Below, piece after piece: positions 44,140-52,413 of a stretch of 64,000 nucleotides of DNA; within the stretch, counting starts at the first letter, position 1, and each line of letters opens with the position of its first letter. The stretch is from Pelagibius sp. Alg239-R121 (GTDB lineage Bacteria; Pseudomonadota; Alphaproteobacteria; Kiloniellales; Kiloniellaceae). The position numbers and the translations under genes were made by a program. Under the pieces are notes generated by a model. It did no database searches. It was given only the letters and a program-made list of their open reading frames with translations, and was not told the DNA's origin. Location of the stretch: NCBI RefSeq assembly GCF_947331435.1, contig NZ_CAMZOF010000001.1, positions 868,001 through 932,000 of the forward strand, read 5' to 3'.

Positions 44140-45258
44140 ATGTTAAAAAGACTTTTGGCGGGAACGTCGGCTATCGCTCTCGTTCTGGCATTCGCGTCGA
44201 ATGCCTCCGCAAACCCGAAAAACAAGTTCGGTGACGAAAATGTTGCCACGGCCACCGCGACCGCCAATGCCAATGCCAATGGCGGCGAGGGTGGCAATGG
44301 TGGCAATGCCAATGCCAATACTAACGGTGGTACAGCCGGGACAGCCGGTGCCGGTGGCGCCGGTGGCGCTGGCGGAACCGCTACGGCTTATTCGGAATCC
44401 TTCAACTCTGACATCGATGTCATTTCCTATCAGGATATGACCGCGACTGTGACCGGTGCCGCGATCCGCGTTATGGGCGGAAATGGTGGCAATGGCGGCG
44501 ATGGTGCACTAGGTGGTGACGGCGACTTTGGCGTCGGTGCATCTGTGGCTATCGGCGGTGCCGGAGGTGACGGGGCCAATGGCGGTGATGGCGGTGATGG
44601 TGATGTAGGTGCCGGTGTATCGCTTGCCGTGGCCGGTAGTGCCGCCAATGGCGGTGTTGGCGGCGATGGCGAATTCGGCGGCAACGGCGGTGACGGCGAT
44701 GCCAATTCCGATGCTGCCACTGGCAACACCAATGCTGGCAATAACGAAGCTATCGGTGGTAGCGCCGATGCCAACGGTGCTGGCGAAGGCGATGGCGGCA
44801 CCGGAGGAACCGGCGGCAATGGCGATGCCGGAACCAATATCGCAAACGGTGGATCGGCGACTAGTGGTGATGCCACGGCGACCGGTGGTGCCGGTGGCAC
44901 AGGCGGTTCGGGCGGTACAGGTGGTAACGGCGGTGCCGGTGGCACGGCGACGGCTGGTGATGCGACCGGAACCGGTGGTGACGGCGGCCCAGGCGGCACG
45001 GGTGGCAATGGTGGCACCGGTGGAGACGCCGTGGCCAGTACTGCGTCCGGAGTCGGTGGCGCAGGTGGCGCAGGTGGTGCCGGTGGTGCCGGTGGCGCGG
45101 GTCAGGGCGGTGTCCTGACGACAGGACCGGTGAGCATCGACGTTGGTGCCGGGACTTTCGGCGGTATCGCTAACATCAACGTATCGTCAGGGTTCTATAA
45201 CGCGACCCTCGGCGGTGTGTCGGTTGCGGCCCATTCGGGTGTGAATATCGGCAATTAA
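44140..45258 (+). CDS. Glycine-rich exported repeat protein 2, paralogue of protein 1
   Basis: A 372-residue tandem paralogue of the preceding protein. It has the signal peptide MLKRLLAGTSAIALVLAFAS ending ASA, the island ESFNSDIDVISYQDMTATVT with GAAIRVMGG, GGX repeats and the identical 33-residue C-terminal module. Over that module 13 codons differ synonymously and none non-synonymously, so its protein sequence is under strong purifying selection and was not copied recently. It follows the first gene by 24 bp with a GGAG ribosome-binding site, so the two are cotranscribed. It may be the second subunit of the same fibre or coat. Confidence 0.82.
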   Translation: MLKRLLAGTSAIALVLAFASNASANPKNKFGDENVATATATANANANGGEGGNGGNANANTNGGTAGTAGAGGAGGAGGTATAYSESFNSDIDVISYQDMTATVTGAAIRVMGGNGGNGGDGALGGDGDFGVGASVAIGGAGGDGANGGDGGDGDVGAGVSLAVAGSAANGGVGGDGEFGGNGGDGDANSDAATGNTNAGNNEAIGGSADANGAGEGDGGTGGTGGNGDAGTNIANGGSATSGDATATGGAGGTGGSGGTGGNGGAGGTATAGDATGTGGDGGPGGTGGNGGTGGDAVASTASGVGGAGGAGGAGGAGGAGQGGVLTTGPVSIDVGAGTFGGIANINVSSGFYNATLGGVSVAAHSGVNIGN

Positions 45259-45270
45259 TGTCGTGTGAGG

Positions 45271-45316
45271 TTAAGCTGGCGGGATATAGATCCCGTCAGC
45301 CTCCTCAAGTTTTTTC
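45271..45316 (+). terminator. Hairpin after the glycine-rich gene pair (possible attenuator or terminator)
   Basis: GCTGGCGGGAT (45275-45285) pairs with ATCCCGTCAGC (45290-45300) around ATAG with one G-T pair. A T-run (TTTTTT) follows only about ten bases later, so termination efficiency is uncertain. It could lower expression of the downstream genes relative to the abundant glycine-rich proteins. Confidence 0.65.
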
Positions 45317-45384
45317 ACCTCTGTCAAAGACGCGGCATCACCCTGACCAAGAAGGGGTGAACTGCGATTGCCGGGAGTTGTGTC

Positions 45385-45810
45385 ATGAGACGGACCATTA
45401 TCTTACTGCTGGCTGCGGGCACGCTGTTCGTGGGTAGCAAGAGCTTTGCGGGAGACGTTCTGGAAGCGGAACGGCTCGCCAGCCCGATGGTCGGCGCGGG
45501 AGAGTTTGATACCGAGAAGTTCGGTGTTGAAGAGAACGCGTTCGGCGAAGCAGGCGTGGTCAACCTTGAGCAACTGAGCGATCTGCGTGGTCGTGAGGGT
45601 GGCATGTCGGTGACTGTCGCCACGGACCAGGATCTGAATGCGGCCGTAGTTGGTGGCGCCATTACCGCCGACAACTTCACGACGGGCGGCGTCAGTTTCG
45701 GAGAAAATGCCTTCGACAACTTCGGCGGTGTGGGTCTGGTCAACGTGGTGACCGGAAACAACAATGCGGTCGAGGCGGCCATCGGCGTGACCTTCAACCT
45801 TTTAGATTGA
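45385..45810 (+). CDS. Small exported protein with DLRG(xx)GG motif
   Basis: A 141-residue protein with a signal peptide (IILLLAAGTLFVGSKSFAG), an acidic region and the sequence LEQLSDLRGREGG at residues 61-73, followed by a Gly/Asn-rich C-terminus ending LVNVVTGNNNAVEAAIGVTFNLLD. The SDLRG motif recurs in the protein encoded at 46677. The NVVTGNNN... segment resembles the N-V-x-x-G-x-x-N repeat style of Fap fibre proteins and of the shared module of the glycine-rich pair, an inference by eye. No known family was recognised. It lies between the glycine-rich pair and the C39 peptidase. Confidence 0.72.
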   Translation: MRRTIILLLAAGTLFVGSKSFAGDVLEAERLASPMVGAGEFDTEKFGVEENAFGEAGVVNLEQLSDLRGREGGMSVTVATDQDLNAAVVGGAITADNFTTGGVSFGENAFDNFGGVGLVNVVTGNNNAVEAAIGVTFNLLD

Positions 45811-45919
45811 TCGCCTTTCTAATGTTCCCGCCGGAAACTTTTTCGCTGGCGGGCTGCGGTTCCGATATGTGGCCGACGCCTTTGAACGGGGACGCACCGA
45901 TTTATTAAAGGGATTTTTC

Positions 45920-46672
45920 ATGCTCTGGACTCGGTCGCAGAAATGCGAAGGCAATGCCCGGCGTATGGTGCCGGGGCTGCTCCTTCTCCTTCTCTTCCTG
46001 CCGCCCGTTACACTGGGGACCACGGGCGGGCTGCAGGCGGGTGAGACCCGCATGTGGGGAGCCGGTGGCGCCTTCTCGGTCAAGCTTACGAGTCTGAAGG
46101 AGTTACGCTGGAAAACGGTCATTCGCCAGCAGTACGATTTCAGCTGCGGCTCGGCTGCGGTCGCGACTCTTCTGTCCTACCATTACGATACCGCAGTCAG
46201 CGAGGCCGAGGTCTTCGAGGAGATGTTCCTGACAGGAGACCGGGCCAAGATTCAATCAGATGGATTTTCCATGCTCGACATGAAGCGGTTTCTGGATAAC
46301 CGCGGCTTGCAGTCGGACGGCTTTCGCATGACGTTGGACAAGCTCGCGCGGATCGGCGTTCCGGGCATTGTTCTGATCAACACCCGTGGTTACCGCCATT
46401 TTGTCGTGGTGAAGGGTATTGAACGCGACCGGGTCGTGGTCGCGGATCCGGCCTTGGGAACGACCGTGTGGTCGCGGGAAAACTTTGAATCGGTCTGGGG
46501 CGGGGGCATTGTCCTGGCCGCGCGCAATGAAATTGAAACAGCCCGCCTGAACTTCAATGATGCCGAGGATTGGCGTGTCAGGCCCAAATCGCCGATCGGC
46601 GAAGGCGTGGATCGGGCCGGAATCAGTTCCTTCACGCTGCATCTGCCCGGCCGGAACGAGTTCGGGAGATAG
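45920..46672 (+). CDS. Exported C39-like cysteine peptidase, FapD-like
   Basis: A 250-residue protein with a long hydrophobic signal region (LLLLLFLPPVTL, residues 20-31) and a C39-type papain-like domain. The triad and oxyanion residues are visible: Gln70/71 and Cys76 in RQQYDFSCGSAAVATLLSYHY, His160 in GYRHFVVVKGI and Asp176 in VVADPALG. Stand-alone exported C39 domains linked to a FapF-like barrel are a hallmark of Fap loci (FapD). It probably processes or chaperones the neighbouring exported proteins in the periplasm. The ATG at 45920 has AAGGGA upstream; a GTG 51 bases earlier is less likely. It overlaps no gene and is four bases from the next. Confidence 0.85.
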   Translation: MLWTRSQKCEGNARRMVPGLLLLLLFLPPVTLGTTGGLQAGETRMWGAGGAFSVKLTSLKELRWKTVIRQQYDFSCGSAAVATLLSYHYDTAVSEAEVFEEMFLTGDRAKIQSDGFSMLDMKRFLDNRGLQSDGFRMTLDKLARIGVPGIVLINTRGYRHFVVVKGIERDRVVVADPALGTTVWSRENFESVWGGGIVLAARNEIETARLNFNDAEDWRVRPKSPIGEGVDRAGISSFTLHLPGRNEFGR

Positions 46673-46676
46673 TGCG

Positions 46677-47417
46677 ATGGCTGGAAAAGGCCTCTGTTCC
46701 CATCGATCGGCGCCGGTGCGTATTTCCGGATCGCGCAACTCTGGTTCGATTCGACAGGCCGCGCTGGCATTCGGTTGCGGCTTGGCGGTTGCAGGGTTTG
46801 TCACGGCTTTGATACTTCCTGCCCCAACTGCGCAGGCGGATGCGGCTGGACGCGCGTCTCTCAGGGCGGCTCATTTTGGTGCCGGCGCCTCAACCCAAGA
46901 TGATTTCCACGGCCTCGATACAGTCAGTCTCGCCGAGATGTCCGATTTACGTGGCGGCTTCAATGTCGGCGGTCTGGAAATGGCGATCGGGGCGAACATC
47001 CGCACCTTCGTTGACGGTGCTCTTGTGCTCGAATCTGTTGCGCAGGTAAGTCCGTCCGGCCTGATCTCAGAGCTGGTATCTTCAACAGCCTCGCCGCCTG
47101 GCGGCGGTGTCACTTTCAACTTCGGCCGTGACACGGACGTATCGCTACAGGACGTCGCGCCGTCGAACGTTGATCTCGGAGCGCTGGCTGGCGACAACGG
47201 AGTTGCGATCAACGACAGCAATGGCTTTAGTGCAGCACTGCATCGCATTACCCAGAGCCAAATTTTGGGAGTCATAGTCAATACTGCCGATGGCCGCAGT
47301 CTGCGTCAGGAACTGAACATCAACGTGACCGTTCAGAATTTTGGCAGCTTCCAGAAATCGATCCGCAACGCCATCACGAGCGGCCGGCTGATCAACGGGA
47401 TCAACCGCGCCAACTGA
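46677..47417 (+). CDS. Exported hypothetical protein with DLRGG motif
   Basis: A 246-residue protein starting four bases after the peptidase stop, with GGGAG as ribosome-binding site. A hydrophobic segment (residues about 30-53, ALAFGCGLAVAGFVTALILPAP) ends in TAQA, a probable signal peptide with a long basic N-region. Then comes SLAEMSDLRGGF (residues 84-95), a candidate double-glycine processing site matching the small protein at 45385. The rest is beta-rich and polar (ELNINVTVQNFGSF). No family recognised. Its coupling to the C39 gene suggests it is the peptidase's substrate or partner, possibly a minor fibre or FapE/FapA-like component. Confidence 0.72.
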   Translation: MAGKGLCSHRSAPVRISGSRNSGSIRQAALAFGCGLAVAGFVTALILPAPTAQADAAGRASLRAAHFGAGASTQDDFHGLDTVSLAEMSDLRGGFNVGGLEMAIGANIRTFVDGALVLESVAQVSPSGLISELVSSTASPPGGGVTFNFGRDTDVSLQDVAPSNVDLGALAGDNGVAINDSNGFSAALHRITQSQILGVIVNTADGRSLRQELNINVTVQNFGSFQKSIRNAITSGRLINGINRAN

Positions 47418-47564
47418 GCAGAGCTGGACGCCTTTTCCCGGCGACAAAAACACTTTGCAATCCGCCTTGGGGCTGTCTGTTGGCAAGCCTTGCTCCGCGC
47501 CTGCTTTTGCCTATACTCCGCGCGGTTTTATACCTTTTCTCTACTCGAACGACGCGTGGATCCC

Positions 47565-48770
47565 ATGAGCGACATCAAGAAAGTCGTGCTTGCCTATTCT
47601 GGCGGCCTCGACACCTCGGTTATTCTTAAATGGCTGCAAGAGACCTACAATTGCGAGGTCGTGACCTTTACGGCCGATCTTGGCCAAGGAGAAGAGCTCG
47701 AGCCGGCGCGCAAAAAGGCCGAGATGCTTGGTGTCAAAGAGATCTACATCGAGGATCTGCGTGAGACCTTCGTGCGCGACTATGTCTTCCCGATGTTCCG
47801 GGCAAATGCGCTTTATGAAGGTGTCTATCTGCTTGGCACCTCGATCGCGCGGCCTCTGATCGCCAAACGTCAGATCGAAATCGCTCGGGAAACCGGTGCC
47901 GATGCCGTCTGCCACGGTGCGACCGGCAAGGGGAACGACCAGGTCCGCTTCGAGTTGGGCTATTATGCGCTGCAGCCGGACATCCATGTGATATCTCCCT
48001 GGCGGGAATGGGATCTCACGTCCCGCACACGGCTCATCGAATTTGCCGAGAACCATCAGATTCCGATCGCCAAGGACAAGCGCGGCGAAGCGCCCTTTTC
48101 CGTCGACGCAAATCTGCTGCACATCTCCGCCGAAGGTAAGGAGATGGAAGACCCCTGGGTATCGCCGGGCGAGCATGTCTTTTCGCGCAGCGTATCTCCC
48201 GAGGCGGCACCGGACGAACCGACCTTCATCGAGGTCGAGTTCGAGCAGGGTGACGCCGTTGCGATCGACGGCGAGCGTCTGAGTCCGGCGACCCTTCTGA
48301 CACGCTTGAACGAGCTGGGTGGCGCCAATGGCATCGGACGCCTGGATCTGGTCGAGAACCGCTTTGTTGGTATGAAGAGCCGTGGCATTTATGAAACGCC
48401 CGGCGGTACCGTTCTGATCGCCGCACATCGGGCGATGGAATCGATCACTCTGGATCGGGGCGCTGCGCACCTCAAGGATGAGATTATGCCGCGCTACGCT
48501 GAGCTGCTCTACAACGGTTTCTGGTTTAGCCCCGAACGCGAGATGCTGCAGGCGCTGATCGATAAGAGTCAGGAAAAAGTCAACGGTACGGTCCGCCTCA
48601 AGCTTTATAAGGGCAATGTGATTGTTTGTGGGCGCAAGTCGCCTGATTCGCTCTACAGCATGGAGCATGTCACCTTCGAAGAAGATTCGGTTTATGATCA
48701 GCGTGACGCAGAGGGCTTTATCAAGCTCAATGCCTTGCGTCTGCGGCTTCTGAACCGGCAGCGGGGCTGA
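47565..48770 (+). CDS. argG: Argininosuccinate synthase
   Basis: A 401-residue enzyme joining citrulline and aspartate with ATP hydrolysis in arginine synthesis. Visible are the ATP-binding [15 protein letters not shown], the [16 protein letters not shown] segment, [25 protein letters not shown] and [10 protein letters not shown]. The start at 47565 is the ATG immediately before the conserved [12 protein letters not shown]. It has no clear operon partner and is followed closely by the convergent nnrU-like gene. Confidence 0.97.
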   Translation: MSDIKKVVLAYSGGLDTSVILKWLQETYNCEVVTFTADLGQGEELEPARKKAEMLGVKEIYIEDLRETFVRDYVFPMFRANALYEGVYLLGTSIARPLIAKRQIEIARETGADAVCHGATGKGNDQVRFELGYYALQPDIHVISPWREWDLTSRTRLIEFAENHQIPIAKDKRGEAPFSVDANLLHISAEGKEMEDPWVSPGEHVFSRSVSPEAAPDEPTFIEVEFEQGDAVAIDGERLSPATLLTRLNELGGANGIGRLDLVENRFVGMKSRGIYETPGGTVLIAAHRAMESITLDRGAAHLKDEIMPRYAELLYNGFWFSPEREMLQALIDKSQEKVNGTVRLKLYKGNVIVCGRKSPDSLYSMEHVTFEEDSVYDQRDAEGFIKLNALRLRLLNRQRG

Positions 48771-48791
48771 GCGGTCTGGGCGGTTCGGGCG

Positions 48792-49520
48792 TCAGCCGGG
48801 GAAGGGGCTGACCCCGATGATATGAGGATGAAGCGCCATTGCCGCGAGATGAATGCCAAGGGCCAGGGCCGGCCGCCACCAACCGATGCCGTGCCAGTCC
48901 AGCTCAGTGCGCTGTGTGGCAATGGCAGCAAAGGGCACTAGGCTGGTGGTCAGTGCGAATGGTCCCCATGCTGCCCCCAGTTCAGCCTCCCGGCGCAAAT
49001 CGATGTGGTGCATCCCGCCGAGGCTGAGAGTGGCGATACCGGTCATGAGAGCGATCGACGCCGCATCGCCATTGGTAAGCAAGTGGCTGAAGGCCCAAAG
49101 CGATGTTCCCCAAAGGAAGGGGTGGCGTGTGATGGTGAAAATGCCGCATGCCGCGCGCTGAGGCGAGTCGGAGAGAAATTTTTGGCCGCCGACAATGGTT
49201 GGATTGGGTGTCGTGAGACCTGCAACGATGCCGAAAAAGGCGATTGGCATCAGCACCTGAGGCATCCACGAGAGTGCGGGGGCGGGATACCATAGATTTA
49301 TGATGGGTGCTTTACCGTAAGCGAAAATCATCCAGAGGAAGGCGCCCAGGACCGAGGCGGCGTACAGGCCTTGAAAGCCAGCACTGCCAAGTTTTTGCGT
49401 CAGAGGGTTGCGCAAGGACGAACTGGAGAGCAGAAAATGCCCGCCAACAAAAAGTATTGTTGCTGCCAAAAGTTCATTCACTGAAGGCGCGGCCTCGTCT
49501 TGGGAAACGGGTAAGGGCAA
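48792..49520 (-). CDS. NnrU family membrane protein
   Basis: A 242-residue protein with about six TM helices and the NnrU/isoprenylcysteine-methyltransferase-like fold (ITRHPFLWGTSLWAFSHLL, then LLTNGDAASI). NnrU is required for denitrification in some alphaproteobacteria, but the wider family occurs outside it, and no nir/nor gene is nearby. A long N-terminal extension of about 15 residues precedes the first helix. It is convergent with argG (21 bp) and divergent from the DUF3253 gene. Confidence 0.9.
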   Translation of the reverse strand: MPLPVSQDEAAPSVNELLAATILFVGGHFLLSSSSLRNPLTQKLGSAGFQGLYAASVLGAFLWMIFAYGKAPIINLWYPAPALSWMPQVLMPIAFFGIVAGLTTPNPTIVGGQKFLSDSPQRAACGIFTITRHPFLWGTSLWAFSHLLTNGDAASIALMTGIATLSLGGMHHIDLRREAELGAAWGPFALTTSLVPFAAIATQRTELDWHGIGWWRPALALGIHLAAMALHPHIIGVSPFPG

Positions 49521-49562
49521 TATGGGAAGGACATTGCCGGCTGTCTAGACCGCAGTTTCACC

Positions 49563-49615
49563 GAGTCCTTTTCAATTTAACCAATTGAGTGGAAATCGCA
49601 CTCAGCAAGATTCTG
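49563..49615 (+). repeat. Dispersed palindromic repeat, degenerate copy 6
   Basis: GAGTCCTTTTCAATTT...AATTGAGTGGAAATCGCACTC with arms around CAATT/AATTG, resembling the copy at 59910. It lies just upstream of the DUF3253 gene. Weaker than other copies; membership is likely but not certain. Confidence 0.55.
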
Positions 49616-49635
49616 TATTTGAAAGTCAGAAAACG

Positions 49636-49968
49636 ATGACCGAAGACACAAACAAGACCTCGGAAACACCGAAAGATGATCCGATCGCCGCATTGATTTT
49701 TGATTTGCTGGCGCAACGAGACGCATCGCAGTCTCTCGATCCCAATGAAGTCGCCCGAACCTTTGCGACTGCTCGCGCCAAGCGCAATGATCCACCTGAC
49801 CTCTGGCGAAAGTACATGCCTGCGGTCCGCCAGCAGGCGCTGCATCTTGCGCGCCAGGGGCGCCTGACCATCCTGCGCAAAGGCAAGATTGCCGACCCCC
49901 AGGCACCGATTAAAGGTTTGATCCGACTGGCCTTACCGGTCGCGACTCCTGACGTAGAAAACAGCTAA
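49636..49968 (+). CDS. DUF3253 domain protein (winged-helix-like)
   Basis: A 110-residue cytoplasmic protein. The DUF3253 domain spans residues about 18-100: IAALIFDLLAQRD, PNEVARTFA, WRKYMPAVRQQALHLARQGRLTILRKGK. The pattern is that of a small winged helix and suggests nucleic-acid binding, but no function is established. The ATG at 49636 begins a polar N-terminus; the in-frame start at 49585 would lie inside the repeat copy. It converges on folD with a 14 bp gap. Confidence 0.85.
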   Translation: MTEDTNKTSETPKDDPIAALIFDLLAQRDASQSLDPNEVARTFATARAKRNDPPDLWRKYMPAVRQQALHLARQGRLTILRKGKIADPQAPIKGLIRLALPVATPDVENS

Positions 49969-49982
49969 GATACCAGTTTTCT

Positions 49983-50885
49983 TTAGAAATCGGGCGCTTC
50001 GATGCCGGCCTGACGGCAAGCGGCCGTTACGGTGTTTGCGAGCAGGCAGGCGATAGTCATCGGGCCGACGCCTCCCGGAACCGGCGTGATTGCTCCTGCG
50101 ACTTTGCGGGCTTCGGCAGTCGCGACGTCTCCGACCAGACGTGCTTTTCCACCAGCTTCGCCTTCGATGCGGTTGATGCCGACGTCGATGACCGTCGCAC
50201 CCGGTTTGATCCAATCGCCGCGGATCATTTCAGGGCGGCCAACAGCAGCAACCAGAATATCTGCTTCACGGCAAACTGCAGGAAGGTCCTTGGTCCGGCT
50301 GTGGGCCGTGGTCACCGTGCAGCTCTCTTGCAGCAATAGCTGGCCCATCGGTTTGCCGACGATGTTCGACCGACCGACCACGACGGCGGTTAGCCCTGAG
50401 AGACTGCCAAGGTGGTCGCGCAGCAATAACAGGCAGCCCAGGGGCGTACAGGGCACCATGGGGGCCGCAGCGCCCTTACCACCGGTCATCAGCCGGCCAG
50501 CATTGATGGCGTGAAATCCATCGACGTCCTTTGCCGGGTCGATCGCATCGATAACGGCAAGATCGTCCATGTGAGACGGCAGGGGAAGCTGGACGAGAAT
50601 GCCATGCACAGCAGGGTCGGCGTTGAGTTCCTCGACTTTGGCTAGCAGCTCTTCCTGACTGACACTGGCGTCCATCTTGTGCTCAAAGGAATTCATACCG
50701 GTTTCGACGGTTTGTTTTCCTTTGCTGCGTACATAAACCTGACTTGCCGGATCTTCACCCACAAGAACGACGGCAAGACCAGGGGTCAAACCTTGCTCTG
50801 CTTTCAATTTCGTGACTTCCTTCGCCACCCGTTCGCGAAGGCCTGCCGCAAAAGCTTTTCCGTCAATCGTTACCGCGCTCGCCAT
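49983..50885 (-). CDS. folD: Bifunctional 5,10-methylenetetrahydrofolate dehydrogenase / cyclohydrolase
   Basis: A 300-residue enzyme of one-carbon metabolism. Visible are [16 protein letters not shown] (catalytic Lys and Tyr), QLPLPSHMD, the [16 protein letters not shown] motif near the C-terminus and the Rossmann [18 protein letters not shown] for NADP. It interconverts methylene-, methenyl- and formyl-tetrahydrofolate. The start is the ATG giving the family N-terminus. Single gene on the minus strand, followed upstream by the DUF167/YggT pair on the same strand. Confidence 0.97.
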   Translation of the reverse strand: MASAVTIDGKAFAAGLRERVAKEVTKLKAEQGLTPGLAVVLVGEDPASQVYVRSKGKQTVETGMNSFEHKMDASVSQEELLAKVEELNADPAVHGILVQLPLPSHMDDLAVIDAIDPAKDVDGFHAINAGRLMTGGKGAAAPMVPCTPLGCLLLLRDHLGSLSGLTAVVVGRSNIVGKPMGQLLLQESCTVTTAHSRTKDLPAVCREADILVAAVGRPEMIRGDWIKPGATVIDVGINRIEGEAGGKARLVGDVATAEARKVAGAITPVPGGVGPMTIACLLANTVTAACRQAGIEAPDF

Positions 50886-50966
50886 TCCTAGGTCTCTCCG
50901 CTATTCGTTCGTAAGTCGATGTTTCGGTCAGTTTGATCTGGTTGGGACATGTCTCCACCGGCATTC

Positions 50967-51290
50967 CTATCCGGTCAGCGATTGTTGCAACGACGTCAGC
51001 AAATCTTTGTCTCCGCCCCTGAGCAGCAGTGTCTTGCGACGTTCGTTATGTCCCGACTGGATTTCGATGGAAGATTTTGGCAGGCGCCAAGCCTTCGCCA
51101 GCAGCTTGATCAGCGCAGCGTTGGCCTTGCTTTTTTCCGGCGGTTCCGCGACCCGGGCTTTCAGCAGCGTTTTGCCGTCATCGAGCTGAGCCGGCCCATC
51201 GATCTGATTCCGGCTCGCACCAGGCTGAAGACGCACCACTACCGTCACACCTTTTTCCGTCAATCCAAAGGGGCTGTTATCACAAACCAC
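50967..51290 (-). CDS. DUF167 (YggU) family protein
   Basis: A 107-residue protein with the DUF167 core [46 protein letters not shown] and [11 protein letters not shown]. The fold is a small alpha/beta module of unknown role; E. coli YggU is the structural reference. The GTG start overlaps the YggT gene end by 11 bases, the usual yggT-yggU pairing seen in many proteobacteria. Confidence 0.93.
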   Translation of the reverse strand: MVCDNSPFGLTEKGVTVVVRLQPGASRNQIDGPAQLDDGKTLLKARVAEPPEKSKANAALIKLLAKAWRLPKSSIEIQSGHNERRKTLLLRGGDKDLLTSLQQSLTG

Positions 51291-51609
51291 CGGCGCGCAG
51301 GGAAATGCGGATATTCAAGATAAGTTGCTGCAAGAAGAAGATACCGAGCAACAGGACGATCGGCGAGATGTCTAGGCCGCCCAGATTTGGTATAAACCGG
51401 CGGATCGGCCGTAGCGCCGGTTCAGTGGCTCGCCACGTGAATTCGCCAATCATACTGACGAACTGATTGTGCGTGTTTATGACATTGAACTGGACGAGCC
51501 ATGAGAGGATCACCGACGCAATCACCACGTACATATAAAGATTGAGCGCTACAGAAAGAACGGCGAGCACAGGATCCAGAACAACCATCAACCTCTCCAT
51601 CAAGGTCAT
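51280..51609 (-). CDS. YggT family membrane protein
   Basis: A 109-residue protein with two hydrophobic helices (residues about 15-40 and 75-98) flanking the conserved polar loop [27 protein letters not shown]. YggT proteins are implicated in membrane or osmotic functions and in cell-division-linked clusters; the function is unproven. The start is one of two near ATGs (51609 or 51600). It is coupled to the DUF167 gene. Confidence 0.92.
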   Translation of the reverse strand: MTLMERLMVVLDPVLAVLSVALNLYMYVVIASVILSWLVQFNVINTHNQFVSMIGEFTWRATEPALRPIRRFIPNLGGLDISPIVLLLGIFFLQQLILNIRISLRAGGL

Positions 51610-51772
51610 CAAAGCTTATATCAGGAAGCCGGTACCCTAATGATGGCGAGTTGTCCAGACAAGTCGATCCGACAGCCTTCTCGAGATGCGGGAAAATAGC
51701 AGACAATTTGGGTCACATTTGCTCGGATTATCTCTTCTCGACCGTGCTTTTTAAGCGCCGGTGATCGTCATC

Positions 51773-51801
51773 TTGACACCTGCCTTTCCAGTTCCCATTA
51801 T
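51773..51801 (+). promoter_or_regulatory. Sigma-70-like promoter for tRNA-Ala
   Basis: A perfect -35 TTGACA (51773-51778) and -10 CATTAT (51796-51801) separated by 17 bases lie about 65 bp before the tRNA gene, with no other gene in between. Confidence 0.8.
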
Positions 51802-51866
51802 CCGCTGTAGTCGGCTCGTTGCAAAGGTGGCAAGCAGAGTCACGCCGCGATGGGCGTAGATGTTGT

Positions 51867-51942
<76 letters not shown>

Positions 51943-52030
51943 TTCTTTTCAAAAATCAATTGCAGGTACTTCGGTTTGATAATTTCCGTGGGCACGTCCC
52001 CGGAATTTCCGCGCCAGCCGAATTTGGCAT

Positions 52031-52057
52031 GTGAGTCTCGGACTCACTGGGTTTTTT
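52031..52057 (+). terminator. Probable terminator downstream of tRNA-Ala
   Basis: GTGAGTC (52031-52037) pairs with GACTCAC (52041-52047) around TCG, followed by TGGGTTTTTT. The T-run starts four bases after the stem, so termination is likely but not ideal. Confidence 0.7.
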
Positions 52058-52210
52058 GCTGTGCCAAAGCAATTCATAGAGTCTGAATGTTTTCTCTAGC
52101 AGGCGAATTCAGGCTTAGAGGTCGAATTTAATCGATCGGCGGAAAATCTTCACCGTCGAAACGACCTGCCTATTTTGCGTCGGGGTCGTCCGGCCTTCAA
52201 ATTTCGTTAA

Positions 52211-52251
52211 CCAAAAACCTTGAGTGGATACAAGTGCAGATAGGTTTTTGG
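52211..52251. repeat. Perfect 10 bp inverted repeat with 21-base spacer
   Basis: CCAAAAACCT (52211-52220) and AGGTTTTTGG (52242-52251) are exact complements. They sit upstream of the sensor/chemoreceptor gene pair and could be a regulator site or a leader stem. No T-run follows. Confidence 0.5.
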
Positions 52252-52413
52252 AAAGCCGTGTCACAATCAACAGCGGAATATTTCATTTGTCGATTTTGTT
52301 ACCAGGAGTTGATGTTTGATTTGTACACACCTATCCCGTTAATCGATGATTAGTACAAGCTACATAGGATGCCAGCCACTTACAAAAACCTCGATTAACT
52401 CATAGGTGGTGTC

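Larger units (their letters stand above)
51943..52413. other. Intergenic region after tRNA-Ala
   Basis: 470 bp with no gene. It contains a terminator-like hairpin at 52031 and a spaced inverted repeat at 52211/52242, and the promoter region of the sensor-like gene at 52414. Composition becomes AT-rich from about 52195. Confidence 0.5.

Noticed and set aside
43266-44318. Long proline-rich ORFs on the minus strand opposite the glycine-rich genes
   Set aside because: They are antisense shadows: GGX codons on the plus strand read as Pro/Ala repeats on the other. Signal peptides, ribosome-binding sites and synonymous variation support the plus strand only.
45822-45851. CCCGCC/GGCGGG hairpin before the C39 gene
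   Set aside because: Six-base arms with a 15-base loop and no T-run; too weak to call a terminator or regulatory stem.
47541-48668. 375-residue minus-strand ORF opposite argG
   Set aside because: argG is certain; the antisense frame has no recognisable domain.
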